Source: Spirochaetota bacterium
GTDB lineage: Bacteria > Spirochaetota > Spirochaetia > Treponematales > Treponemataceae
Direction: 5' to 3'
NCBI GenBank assembly: GCA_023398165.1
Contig: JAEWSQ010000021.1
Span: 92,057-156,056, forward strand
Length of the DNA stretch: 64,000 bases
Shown here piece after piece: positions 1 to 7,494 of this stretch. The notes beneath the pieces are model-generated. The model was not told the origin of the DNA. It did no database searches and worked only from the letters and a program-made list of their open reading frames with translations. The stretch's first letter is position 1; every line of letters starts with the position of its first letter. The position numbers and the translations under genes were made by a program.

Positions 1-23
1 AGTATCGGCATTGTTGCCCCGTA

Positions 24-41
24 ATACGAATGAATTCGTAT
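24..41. repeat. 8-bp inverted repeat upstream of the TPR gene
   Basis: ATACGAAT (24-31) and ATTCGTAT (34-41) form a perfect inverted repeat with a 2-base spacer, just upstream of the -35 box of the TPR gene. It could be an operator or the end of a terminator hairpin for a gene to the left. The upstream gene is outside the window, so I cannot decide. Confidence 0.4.
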
Positions 42-49
42 ATCATTTC

Positions 50-80
50 TTGACATAGGAGGCTTTGCAAGTCATAATAT
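50..80 (+). promoter_or_regulatory. Sigma-70-type promoter of the TPR gene, possibly leaderless
   Basis: A consensus -35 TTGACA (50-55) is followed after 17 bases by CATAAT (73-78); TAATAT (75-80) is an alternative -10 box. The predicted transcript start falls at about 85-87, on the ATG at 87. No Shine-Dalgarno sequence lies just before that ATG. The AGGAGG at 57-62 is 24 bases away and would lie upstream of the transcript. Confidence 0.55.
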
Positions 81-86
81 CAATAT

Positions 87-1451
87 ATGGAAGTGTTTTA
101 TCCGATTATACTTGCTGTGTTTGCCGTCCTTGTTTTTTTGGTGCTTCTAATGCTGCTGACATCGGCAAATAAGAAAGTGAAAAAACCCGGAAAACAAAAG
201 GGAAGACAGGTAATAATACGCGAAGCAACTAAAAAACTCGAAACCGACCCGCACAACCCGCAGGGTCTTTTACAGCTTTCAGATTTGTTTTACCGGGAAA
301 ATAACTGGGAGAAAGCATTTCCTCTGTACCAGACGCTGGTAAATGTTGCAGCGGCGCACCCGGAAATAGATTTATCTGAGGCGGCTTTACGCCTTGGTAT
401 TTGCTGCATAAAACTTGCAAAAAATCAGGATGCGCTGAAGACTCTTCTTATAGCAAGACAGCAGCGCCCCGACAATTTTGAAGTGAACTTTTATCTGGGA
501 CAGGCGCTGTGCCTGAATAACGAATTTGAAAAAGCTGCTGCAGCCTTAAAAAAAGCAATAGCCCTTAATCATGAAGTTGCAGAAACATATTCGTTTCTTG
601 CCCTGGCCATGTACAAGAGCAAGAAATATAGAGAGGCGCTGCCCTATTTAAAAAGAACGCTCGACACTAATCCCGAGAATAAAGAATATCTGTTTTATAT
701 GGCGGATTCTCTAAATGAAACCGGAAATATTGAAAAGGCTCTGAAAGTTTTTCTGCACCTCCGCCCCGATCCTGTGTACGGCGTACAGTCCTGTCTCAAT
801 GCAGGAATTATCCATTCGAATAATGGTCAGATAGACAAGGCCATAATTGATTTTGAAATTGGATTAAAACATATGGACAGCCCGAAAGATACCCAGGTTG
901 ATATACGCTACCGTCTTGCCCAGTGCTACCTGAAAACTTCGGATATTTCAAAAGGATTAAATCTTTTAAAAGATATACAGGCATTGAAACCGGGATACAA
1001 AGATGTAAACAATCTTGTAAGCCGCTACGAGGAGCTCAATCAAAACGGCAATTTAAGAACCTACCTCATAGGGGGAAACAGCGATTTCGTTGCATTATGC
1101 AGAAAAATAGTTTTAACGTTTTTCCCTAAGGCGCGCGTAAAAATAACTGATATTAATGTTGCCTCCGATTTTACCGAAGTAATGACCGAAATTGAGACTG
1201 ATAAATGGGAAGATATGGTTTTGTTCCGTTTCTACAGAACAACGGGCTCAACCGGAGAACTCTTTGTCCGCGATTTTCATGGAAAAATACGCGATGAAAA
1301 AGCGGGGAAAGGCATCTGCTTTACCGCAGGTGTTTTTACTGATGAGGCCCGTAAGTATATTGAAGGAAGACCTATAGATCTCATTGAAAAAGATCAGCTG
1401 TCGAAAATTCTTAAGGCTGTCGAGATGGAACCAGGCTACCTTCAAATGTAG
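87..1451 (+). CDS. Membrane-anchored TPR protein with Mrr-like C-terminal domain
   Basis: The protein has 454 residues. One N-terminal membrane segment (about 6-26) is followed by a short basic linker. A run of tetratricopeptide repeats spans about 45-320, for example 'AEAYSFLALAMYKSKKYREAL'-like units near 165-190. The last 120 residues are not TPR. They resemble the Mrr restriction-endonuclease-like fold, especially 'FTAGVFTDEARKYIEG' (about 411-426) followed by 'IDLIEKDQLSKIL'. The Q-x-K catalytic strand of active Mrr enzymes seems to be replaced by 'VLFRFYR' (about 378-384), so nuclease activity is unlikely. The role is probably protein-protein interaction at the inner membrane, with the TPRs in the cytoplasm. 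The gene overlaps rsmG tail to tail by 10 bases. The TPR call is firm; the C-terminal assignment is from memory. Confidence 0.8.
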   Translation: MEVFYPIILAVFAVLVFLVLLMLLTSANKKVKKPGKQKGRQVIIREATKKLETDPHNPQGLLQLSDLFYRENNWEKAFPLYQTLVNVAAAHPEIDLSEAALRLGICCIKLAKNQDALKTLLIARQQRPDNFEVNFYLGQALCLNNEFEKAAAALKKAIALNHEVAETYSFLALAMYKSKKYREALPYLKRTLDTNPENKEYLFYMADSLNETGNIEKALKVFLHLRPDPVYGVQSCLNAGIIHSNNGQIDKAIIDFEIGLKHMDSPKDTQVDIRYRLAQCYLKTSDISKGLNLLKDIQALKPGYKDVNNLVSRYEELNQNGNLRTYLIGGNSDFVALCRKIVLTFFPKARVKITDINVASDFTEVMTEIETDKWEDMVLFRFYRTTGSTGELFVRDFHGKIRDEKAGKGICFTAGVFTDEARKYIEGRPIDLIEKDQLSKILKAVEMEPGYLQM

Positions 1452-2134
1452 GCATCTTTCGGAATTATTACAAGATTGCGCTGCGTATTGTCAAGGAAAG
1501 GAGAGCTCAGACTTTCGACGTTCCACACAGGGCAGACATCTTTTATCGCTTCCATTTCCTCTTCGATTTTTTCCTTTTTCCCCTTATATGCCGCAAGGTA
1601 TCCGCCTGGACGGACAAGTCTCAGAATTGTCTTGAACATTTTCTTATCAAGAGGACGAAACGCCCGAAACACGGCAATATCGTATTGCGATGGAACGGCA
1701 CGCTCCGCCTCGGTATTATCAACTGCAACATTTTTTAAACCGAGCACGGCACTGCAGTTTTCCAAAAACACACAGCGTTTACTCATTCTTTCTAAAAGAG
1801 TAAACGAATATTGAGGAAAACAGACTGCAAGAGGAATACCCGGGAGTCCTCCTCCCGAACCTATATCAGCAAAAGAAATTGAAGAACTCCCTCTCTTTTC
1901 TATCAGAGATGATGCCAATGAGCCAAGTATAGAAAAAGGAGCCAAAGAATCTAATAGATGGCGGACAACTATTTCTTCCCGGTTGTCCGCTCCGACTAAG
2001 TCGTAGGCGGAATTAAACAGCTCAAGTTCGTTTGTATATTTTTCCAACAGCGGTTTACAACGGATAATATCAGCCTGTCCAAACCCCAGCATTCCAAGAC
2101 CCTGTTCGAGTATATCCATGTCCGACAGTTTCAT
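1442..2134 (-). CDS. rsmG: 16S rRNA (guanine527-N7)-methyltransferase RsmG
   Basis: RsmG (GidB) transfers a methyl group from S-adenosylmethionine to N7 of G527 in the 530 loop of 16S rRNA. The 230-residue length is normal for the family. Family signatures are visible: 'ELFNSAYDLVG' near residue 38, 'RHLLDSLAP' near 58, and the SAM-binding loop 'DIGSGGGLPGIPLA' near 91. 'FRAFRPLDK' near 157 corresponds to the conserved R-A motif. The start is uncertain: no good Shine-Dalgarno precedes 2134, and the Met at 2119 is an alternative. Loss of this enzyme is known in other bacteria to give low-level streptomycin resistance. The 3' end overlaps the convergent TPR gene by 10 bases. Confidence 0.95.
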   Translation of the reverse strand: MKLSDMDILEQGLGMLGFGQADIIRCKPLLEKYTNELELFNSAYDLVGADNREEIVVRHLLDSLAPFSILGSLASSLIEKRGSSSISFADIGSGGGLPGIPLAVCFPQYSFTLLERMSKRCVFLENCSAVLGLKNVAVDNTEAERAVPSQYDIAVFRAFRPLDKKMFKTILRLVRPGGYLAAYKGKKEKIEEEMEAIKDVCPVWNVESLSSPFLDNTQRNLVIIPKDAYI

Positions 2135-2163
2135 TCAAATGAGCAGTTCATGTCAAGACTGTT

Positions 2164-3912
2164 TTACGCTGATTCCACAGCCTGAACGTGGTCAAAGTTT
2201 CTTTTAACCTTCTTAGTCGTTGTCATTTCGAGAGCTTCGAGCAATATGGTTATTTTACTGATGCGGGCATACGGCTGAAGATCTTTATTCACTTTATCAA
2301 CAGTCTCCTGAATCGTAGTATATACAGGGTCTATGGAATCCTGTGCCCCCCGTATAAGTCCGAGTCTCTTATACAGATCATCTGAAGGATAAATCAATGC
2401 TTCTATGCCTTCAGATTTTGTCAATTTATCCATTAAGTATCCCTTAACAGTGATCTGTTCAATATCAGTAAAAAGCTGGAATGCATTTTCTATTTCTTCC
2501 GGATACACATTTTTTCCGCCTTCGGTAACAATCATGTTTTTTGCTCTTCCTGCCAGATACAGATAATTCTCGGCATCAAGGCGGCCTAAATCGCCTGTTT
2601 TAAACCATCCGTCATCGGTAAATACTTTTTTTGTTTCTTCGGGAAGATTATAGTACCCCTGCATAACCATGGGACCTTTGATTAAAACCTCGCCTATACC
2701 GTCCTCGTTCGGATCCAGTATTTTCATTTCCATATACGGGAAAAAGTTTTTACCCACACTCGCAATTTTAAAATTATCAATAGGATTAAGCGCTACAATC
2801 GGCGACGTTTCGGTAAGCCCGTACCCCTGAATAAAATCTATACCAAGTTCCTGATACACCCTGAAAACGCTCGGAGCAAGAGGTCCGCCGCCGCATATTG
2901 CGATACGGAGTGTACTGATGCTCGCTTTTTCAAGCACCGCTTTGAACATTTTCTTTCCGGGATTAACTTTAAATAGTTTCTTTATAAGGTAGGACACGCC
3001 CATAAGAGCCTTCATGATAGCATATACGATAAAGCCTTTTTCCCTGATTCCTTTTAGAATTCCTGCAAGCAGTTTGTTGAATAGAAGAGGAACACCCAAA
3101 AGCATCGTAATTTTACCTTCTCTCAATTCCTTAAGCATGCGGGAAACAGCCATTGTTTTACCGAATACGATTTCCGCACCGACTGACACAGCTTCCAGGA
3201 ATACGGCAAGCATTGTATATGAGTGATGAATCGGAAGAAGCGCATAAAAGACATCGGTATGGAAAATATCAAGATTTGTCTGTGCAATGTAACAGTCTGA
3301 AACAAGATTTCTATGAGAAAGCATTACGCCTTTTGGAATTCCGGTTGTTCCCGATGTAAAAAGAATAGCAGCAGTCTCTTCCTCGTTAATTACAGGAAAA
3401 TCCTTATGTGCTGAAGGCTTTAGATTATACACATACAGATTTCCCTTGTTCTTACTGAGTGAAAATAGTTTTGCTCCGCTGGAATTATTTTCAAAATATG
3501 TAAATTTTTCCTCATCCACAAAGAAAATTTTCGGAGAGGAAGCTTTTAAAAGATTTTCAACTTCTTTTTCGTGCAGACCGTAATCAATCGGTACTATAAT
3601 GCATCCTGCAAAAAGTGCAGCCAAATATACGGTCGCCCATTCGGGAGAATTTTTTCCGGATACAGCAATCCGGTCATTTTTAGTAATATTCTGTTCAAGC
3701 ATCCATTGAGCAAGATTTTCCACATTGGCAAGAGCCTGGGTGTAGGTTACAGAGCGTTTTTCAGGATCAAAATCGGTAAAACAGGCGCGGTCAGGATACC
3801 GGGCCGCTGAAATTCTGAACATCTGCGGAACAGTAGGCCATACACCTGAAAACATAGATCCTTTATATGCATCTAAAAAAGCCCATGGAAGATTTTTTTC
3901 ATTTTTTTTCAT
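2164..3912 (-). CDS. AMP-dependent acyl-CoA synthetase (long-chain fatty acid-CoA ligase type)
   Basis: The 582-residue enzyme activates a carboxylic acid, probably a fatty acid, with ATP to an acyl-adenylate and then forms the CoA thioester. Landmarks in order are the P-loop-like 'LFTSGTTGIPKGV' (about 185), 'GYGLTETSPIVALNP' (about 365), 'WFKTGDLG' (about 440) and the C-terminal 'VYPEEIENAF' (about 470). A basic 'TKKVKRN' stretch near the end may hold the catalytic lysine of the adenylation half-reaction. The start is set at the ATG at 3912 because AAGGGG lies 8 bases upstream; an in-frame TTG two codons earlier has no advantage. Treponemes scavenge host fatty acids, so lipid salvage is a likely role. 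The chain length preferred cannot be read from sequence. Confidence 0.88.
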   Translation of the reverse strand: MKKNEKNLPWAFLDAYKGSMFSGVWPTVPQMFRISAARYPDRACFTDFDPEKRSVTYTQALANVENLAQWMLEQNITKNDRIAVSGKNSPEWATVYLAALFAGCIIVPIDYGLHEKEVENLLKASSPKIFFVDEEKFTYFENNSSGAKLFSLSKNKGNLYVYNLKPSAHKDFPVINEEETAAILFTSGTTGIPKGVMLSHRNLVSDCYIAQTNLDIFHTDVFYALLPIHHSYTMLAVFLEAVSVGAEIVFGKTMAVSRMLKELREGKITMLLGVPLLFNKLLAGILKGIREKGFIVYAIMKALMGVSYLIKKLFKVNPGKKMFKAVLEKASISTLRIAICGGGPLAPSVFRVYQELGIDFIQGYGLTETSPIVALNPIDNFKIASVGKNFFPYMEMKILDPNEDGIGEVLIKGPMVMQGYYNLPEETKKVFTDDGWFKTGDLGRLDAENYLYLAGRAKNMIVTEGGKNVYPEEIENAFQLFTDIEQITVKGYLMDKLTKSEGIEALIYPSDDLYKRLGLIRGAQDSIDPVYTTIQETVDKVNKDLQPYARISKITILLEALEMTTTKKVKRNFDHVQAVESA

Positions 3913-4015
3913 ATGCAAACCCCTTGAAAAAAAGATTAAACCCCATCATTGTATTGACCCATTTATGACCGGGAAAGTTGCACAAGATTAACAGAATTAC
4001 ATAAATTTATTCATA

Positions 4016-4044
4016 TTGCACTATAATTATTTTTCGCTTATAAT
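4016..4044 (+). promoter_or_regulatory. Sigma-70-type promoter of the NlpC/P60 gene, leaderless geometry
   Basis: TTGCAC (4016-4021) and TATAAT (4039-4044) are separated by exactly 17 bases. Seven bases then lead to the ATG at 4052, so the transcript would start on or one base before the start codon. No Shine-Dalgarno precedes that ATG. A second TATAAT at 4022-4027 has no convincing -35 box. Confidence 0.6.
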
Positions 4045-4051
4045 TTGCACC

Positions 4052-5143
4052 ATGGTTCTTCGAAGAAAAGGGCTTTGTATTGCTTTTATACTGCTCACAG
4101 GATTTTTACTTTCATCCCAGGAGTCGCCTCAAAATGCCGGTGAAATGCGCGAAAAGTGGGTAGCCTACAGCAAACAGTTTATTGGAACCCCTTACAAGTA
4201 CGGGGGGCTTACAAAAGAAGGAATAGACTGTTCCGGCCTTATTTATGTAACGGCTCTGGAATCTATCGCCCTCCAGCTTCCAAGAACGGTGACTGATCTT
4301 TATTCATTTGCGCGTATCATTCCTGATTCTAAAAAAGAACCGGGAGATCTCGTATTTTTTAAAACTGTCGATGCAAAAGTTTCTCATGTCGGAATTTACA
4401 TGGGGAAAAACCAGTTTATTCACGCTGCAAGCGACGGTCCGAATACCGGCGTGATTGTCTCCTCTCTCACCGAAACCTACTGGAAAAATGCCTATGCCGG
4501 TCCGGGGCAGGTATTAAGCTCTCCGGAATACCCGGCAGAACAGGAAGAAGAGACCATTATAAAAGAAACAGGGAGCCTTCCGCAAAAGTCTGATGCATCC
4601 TCATCCGTAAAGTCTTCTTCAAAAACTTCTTATGCAGGATTATCCTCTTTTCTCAAGACGGCGCCTGTCAAGTTTGATGTATCGGCTGTAATGAACTGGA
4701 ATTTCTTTACCTCCGAAGAAGTATATTGGAATATACGGGGCGCATCAGTACAGCTCCATACAATGTATACGGGGCTTAGTATTCAGCCCGGTTTCGCAGC
4801 GGAACTGCGCATTGACCCTAAAATGGGTATTGTTCAAATTCCCCTCCTTGTAACACTGACACCCGTTGATTTTCTCCGGGTATATGCGGGTCCTGTATTC
4901 ACTATTGGACAGCCCCGCCTCACCGGTACAGGAAAAATTGTTGAAGGCTCTATATTTCCCGGCGTTCTTGGTATTTCATGGCAGACTCCATCTTTAAAAC
5001 TTGGGTCTATTGCTCTTTGTTTTATACAAGATCTCTCATATACTGTATTTAACGAGACGGATAATTCCGCTCTTCCGTTTATAGAATCGTTTTCTTCCGG
5101 TTTCCTTTTTATGACTGGATTCCGGGTAAAATTAAACCCATAG
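4052..5143 (+). CDS. NlpC/P60 cell-wall hydrolase with beta-rich C-terminal domain
   Basis: This exported protein of 363 residues probably cleaves peptide stems of peptidoglycan (gamma-D-glutamyl-diamino acid endopeptidase class). After a signal peptide (about 1-24), the NlpC/P60 domain spans roughly 35-145. It carries the catalytic Cys in 'GIDCSGLIY', a His in 'SHVGIYMG' and a second His in 'FIHAASDG'. A Ser/Lys/Glu-rich linker follows (about 160-195). The last 165 residues alternate hydrophobic and polar residues as in outer-membrane beta strands or a beta-sandwich, and end in 'GFRVKLNP'. This part has no family I recognise. The start at 4052 rather than 4016 is chosen because the signal peptide begins there and the promoter abuts it. 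A lipoprotein gene follows 9 bases downstream and is probably co-transcribed. Confidence 0.85.
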   Translation: MVLRRKGLCIAFILLTGFLLSSQESPQNAGEMREKWVAYSKQFIGTPYKYGGLTKEGIDCSGLIYVTALESIALQLPRTVTDLYSFARIIPDSKKEPGDLVFFKTVDAKVSHVGIYMGKNQFIHAASDGPNTGVIVSSLTETYWKNAYAGPGQVLSSPEYPAEQEEETIIKETGSLPQKSDASSSVKSSSKTSYAGLSSFLKTAPVKFDVSAVMNWNFFTSEEVYWNIRGASVQLHTMYTGLSIQPGFAAELRIDPKMGIVQIPLLVTLTPVDFLRVYAGPVFTIGQPRLTGTGKIVEGSIFPGVLGISWQTPSLKLGSIALCFIQDLSYTVFNETDNSALPFIESFSSGFLFMTGFRVKLNP

Positions 5144-5152
5144 GAAATAAAT

Positions 5153-5872
5153 ATGAATAAGGCAAAATTTATTTGGTTAACTGTATGCGCATCTCTGCTT
5201 CTCTTCACACTGGTATCCTGCGCACCTTCGGTAAAAATTGAGATTGCACAGGATGACTCGGCAAAGATGGAATTCTCAACATCATTGAGTTCTTCAATTG
5301 AAGGAAGCATCCGGTCTCTCATGGGTCTAGAGGATAATGCCCCGCTATACAAGGAAGAACCTGTCCGTGCAAGCCTTGTCGCCTCGGGTCTAGAAGTTGA
5401 ATCCATCCGTTTCCCTTCAATGACAGGAATTGAAATAAAGGCCGGCATCAAAAACATCAATAAATCCCTGACCTATGCAAAGGATTCGGTAAAAGTGACA
5501 GCAACCGATACCGGAAAAGACGCTGTAATACGATTCAGTCCAGAAATTATTACAGAAGCTCTGAATTTTATGCCTGAAGAGACTAGAACCTATGCGGATC
5601 TTCTTATGGCTCCCGTATTTACCGGAGAGCAGATGACAAGCGATGAATATATGTTTCTCCTTTCAATGGTATACGGGGATACTCTGGCTAATGAACTGGC
5701 AAAATCAGTATTCATCGTGGAGCTTACCGCTCCGTCTTCTGTGAAAAAAGCCTCATTATCAGATACATCGCTTGGAACAGTAAAAACTTCAGGCAGAAAA
5801 GCCGTTTTTACCATATCCCTGCATAAACTGCTGTCATCGTCTGGAACGACTGAGTACTATGTAAGCTGGTAA
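5153..5872 (+). CDS. Putative lipoprotein of unknown function
   Basis: The protein has 239 residues and an N-terminal lipoprotein signal ending in a lipobox-like 'TLVSC' (Cys at about residue 23). It should therefore be lipidated by Lgt, which is encoded in this window, and anchored in a membrane facing the periplasm. The rest is mixed alpha/beta with many Ser, Thr and acidic residues and no motif I recognise. The ATG has an AGGA Shine-Dalgarno 8 bases upstream. The gene lies 9 bases after the NlpC/P60 gene, which suggests a two-gene envelope operon. The hydrogenase operon downstream has its own promoter. Confidence 0.75.
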   Translation: MNKAKFIWLTVCASLLLFTLVSCAPSVKIEIAQDDSAKMEFSTSLSSSIEGSIRSLMGLEDNAPLYKEEPVRASLVASGLEVESIRFPSMTGIEIKAGIKNINKSLTYAKDSVKVTATDTGKDAVIRFSPEIITEALNFMPEETRTYADLLMAPVFTGEQMTSDEYMFLLSMVYGDTLANELAKSVFIVELTAPSSVKKASLSDTSLGTVKTSGRKAVFTISLHKLLSSSGTTEYYVSW

Positions 5873-5908
5873 AAAACCTGATCCTTCATTGTATAAAATT
5901 TTAATCAG

Positions 5909-5937
5909 TTGAATTTATTCTCATTAAACAGTATACT
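5909..5937 (+). promoter_or_regulatory. Predicted promoter of the hydrogenase operon
   Basis: TTGAAT (5909-5914) and TATACT (5932-5937) are separated by 17 bases, in the 103-base gap between the lipoprotein and hndA. The predicted start near 5944 gives a leader of about 32 bases with a GTGGGGG ribosome-binding site. Unlike several other genes in this window, this transcript has a normal 5' leader. Confidence 0.55.
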
Positions 5938-5975
5938 ATTGGTACTTTATTTATAGATTAGACGTGGGGGTCTAC

Positions 5976-6458
5976 ATGGCAGACGTACAGAATGCAGGGT
6001 TCTCAAAAGAACTCGAAGCATTTATTAATGATTGGAAGCAGAAACCAGGCAACCTGATAATGATCCTTCATAAGGTTCAAGAGGAGCAGGGTTATATTTC
6101 CAAAGAAGCAGCAAAAGCTGTTGCGCAGCGAACTAATTCGCATTTGGCAAGGGTATACGGTGTTATGTCCTTTTATCACTTCTTTAAAACAACAAAACCA
6201 GGCAAAAATAGAATAAGCGTTTGTTTAGGAACAGCCTGTTACCTTAAAGGCGGACAGGATCTTATTGACGAAGCTAAATCTCTTCTTGGTTTAGGCGAAG
6301 AAGACATTACGACAGAAGACGGATTGTTTTCGGTGGAACCTGTACGCTGCATCGGATGCTGCGGACTTGCACCGGTTCTTTCAGTAAACGGCGATGTATA
6401 CGGCAAACTGACCAAAAATCAGATCGCCGATATTCTTAATAAATACAAAAACGCATAA
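5976..6458 (+). CDS. hndA: NADH-dependent [FeFe]-hydrogenase subunit HndA (NuoE-like [2Fe-2S] protein)
   Basis: HndA (also called HydC) is the small thioredoxin-fold [2Fe-2S] subunit. It resembles NuoE and hands electrons between the flavin subunit and other clusters. The 160 residues include an N-terminal helical region and the ferredoxin domain. The first cysteine pair is in 'SVCLGTACYLKGG' (about 87-99) and the second in 'VRCIGCCGLAP' (about 123-133). The start at 5976 is preferred over the in-frame GTG at 5964, because GTGGGGG at 5964-5970 serves as the ribosome-binding site. It is the first gene of a five-gene hydrogenase operon. Confidence 0.92.
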   Translation: MADVQNAGFSKELEAFINDWKQKPGNLIMILHKVQEEQGYISKEAAKAVAQRTNSHLARVYGVMSFYHFFKTTKPGKNRISVCLGTACYLKGGQDLIDEAKSLLGLGEEDITTEDGLFSVEPVRCIGCCGLAPVLSVNGDVYGKLTKNQIADILNKYKNA

Positions 6459-6464
6459 TTTTTT

Positions 6465-7019
6465 ATGCACTACAATCTCTGTGATTTAATTGCCGATTTA
6501 ACCCAGAATTCCATCGAAGCACAGGCAACAAAAGTTACAGTGGAGCTACTAGAAACAGACAACGATTTGACGGTATATATTCGCGATAACGGAAAGGGAA
6601 TGAGTCCTGAGATTCTACAAAAAGCAGCCAACCCTTTCTATACCGACGGAATAAAACATCCAAAACGGAAAATAGGAATGGGGATTCCCTTTCTTATACA
6701 GACGGCATCAGATACCGGAGGCTCCTGGGATATTCAATCCAGGGAAGGCGAAGGAACAACTGTATCGGCCCGTTTTGATTTAATGAATATAGATACACCT
6801 CCCATGGGAGATGTATCCTTACTTTTCCGTCAAATTCTTACATTTCCTGGCGGCTATGAGATGCAGATCATCCGTAAAAAACAGACAAAAACCGTATTTT
6901 ATGAATACGATTTTTTACGGAGCGATTTGATCGAAGCCTTAGGCGGTCTGGAAACGGCAGGAGATTTGGCTCTTTTGCTCGATTTTCTGCAGAGCCAGGA
7001 AGACCAAAGCGGCGAATAA
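6465..7019 (+). CDS. Lone histidine-kinase-type ATPase (HATPase_c) protein in the hydrogenase operon
   Basis: The protein has 184 residues and is a GHKL ATPase domain without a dimerisation/phospho-acceptor domain, sensor or membrane segment. The N-box is visible as 'DLIADLTQNSIEAQA' (about 7-21), the G1 box as 'RDNGKGMSPE' (about 40-49), and later glycine motifs as 'KIGMGIPF' (about 68-75) and 'GEGTTV'. The last 75 residues match nothing I know. A gene of this kind sits between the hndA and hndB homologues in many Clostridia and some spirochaetes. Its role there is not established; regulation or assembly are possibilities. It starts 6 bases after hndA with no Shine-Dalgarno, so translation probably depends on re-initiation after hndA. 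Confidence 0.85.
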   Translation: MHYNLCDLIADLTQNSIEAQATKVTVELLETDNDLTVYIRDNGKGMSPEILQKAANPFYTDGIKHPKRKIGMGIPFLIQTASDTGGSWDIQSREGEGTTVSARFDLMNIDTPPMGDVSLLFRQILTFPGGYEMQIIRKKQTKTVFYEYDFLRSDLIEALGGLETAGDLALLLDFLQSQEDQSGE

Positions 7020-7089
7020 GACCGCGAATCTGCGTTGCAGATTATTACTGAACAGTATACGCTGTGTGCGTATAGTTAGGAGAATCACT

Positions 7090-7485
7090 ATGGCAAAGAT
7101 GTCCCTAGAAGAATTGCGCAAACTCCGCGGTGAAATGCAGGGTGAAATAAAGAGACGTGAGGCTGAAGGTAAAAGCATACAGATTATTGTCGGTATGGGA
7201 ACCTGCGGAATTGCAGCAGGAGCAAAAGATACCCTCGATGCTTTCATTAAAGCGCTCAAGGATAAGGGAATTGCAGAAACTGCAATTATAAGACAGACAG
7301 GCTGCATGGGTATGTGTGCCAATGAGCCGACTGTGGAAGTTATTGTTCCCAATATGCCCAAAGTTATTTACGGAAATGTAACTGCAGAGATTGCAAAAGA
7401 AGTTGTTGAAAAACACATCATCGGCAAAACGCTGCTGGATAAACAAATTCTCGACCGTCCTTCGATCGATATTATCAATAAGTAG
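7090..7485 (+). CDS. hndB: Hydrogenase subunit HndB (stand-alone thioredoxin-like ferredoxin domain)
   Basis: The 131-residue protein has a charged helical N-terminus (about 1-30) and then a thioredoxin-like ferredoxin fold. Only three cysteines are present: one in 'GMGTCGIAAGA' (about 38) and two in 'TGCMGMCANEP' (about 75-79). The paralogous N-terminal domain of HndC next door has the full four. As I recall, the 'GTCGIAAGA' form is typical of HndB, so this is a family trait rather than damage. Its cluster may have a non-Cys ligand or be absent. The ATG at 7090 is preceded by AGGAG 6-7 bases upstream; the in-frame GTG at 7066 is not needed. HndB is a subunit of HndABCD complexes. Confidence 0.88.
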   Translation: MAKMSLEELRKLRGEMQGEIKRREAEGKSIQIIVGMGTCGIAAGAKDTLDAFIKALKDKGIAETAIIRQTGCMGMCANEPTVEVIVPNMPKVIYGNVTAEIAKEVVEKHIIGKTLLDKQILDRPSIDIINK

Positions 7486-7494
7486 GAGACACTC

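Noticed and set aside
2134..2156. TTGACA upstream of rsmG as a leaderless promoter
   Set aside because: TTGACA is at 2156-2151 on the minus strand, but no acceptable -10 box lies at 16-18 bases before either possible start codon.
4022..4027. First TATAAT upstream of the NlpC/P60 gene
   Set aside because: There is no -35 match at proper distance, while the second TATAAT at 4039-4044 has TTGCAC exactly 17 bases upstream.
4834..5460. A 208-codon open frame on the minus strand
   Set aside because: It lies antisense across the end of the NlpC/P60 gene and the start of the lipoprotein gene, both well supported, and shows no family motif or ribosome-binding site.
7066..7089. Upstream GTG as the start of hndB
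   Set aside because: The AGGAG site at 7079-7083 lies inside that extension and is correctly placed for the ATG at 7090.
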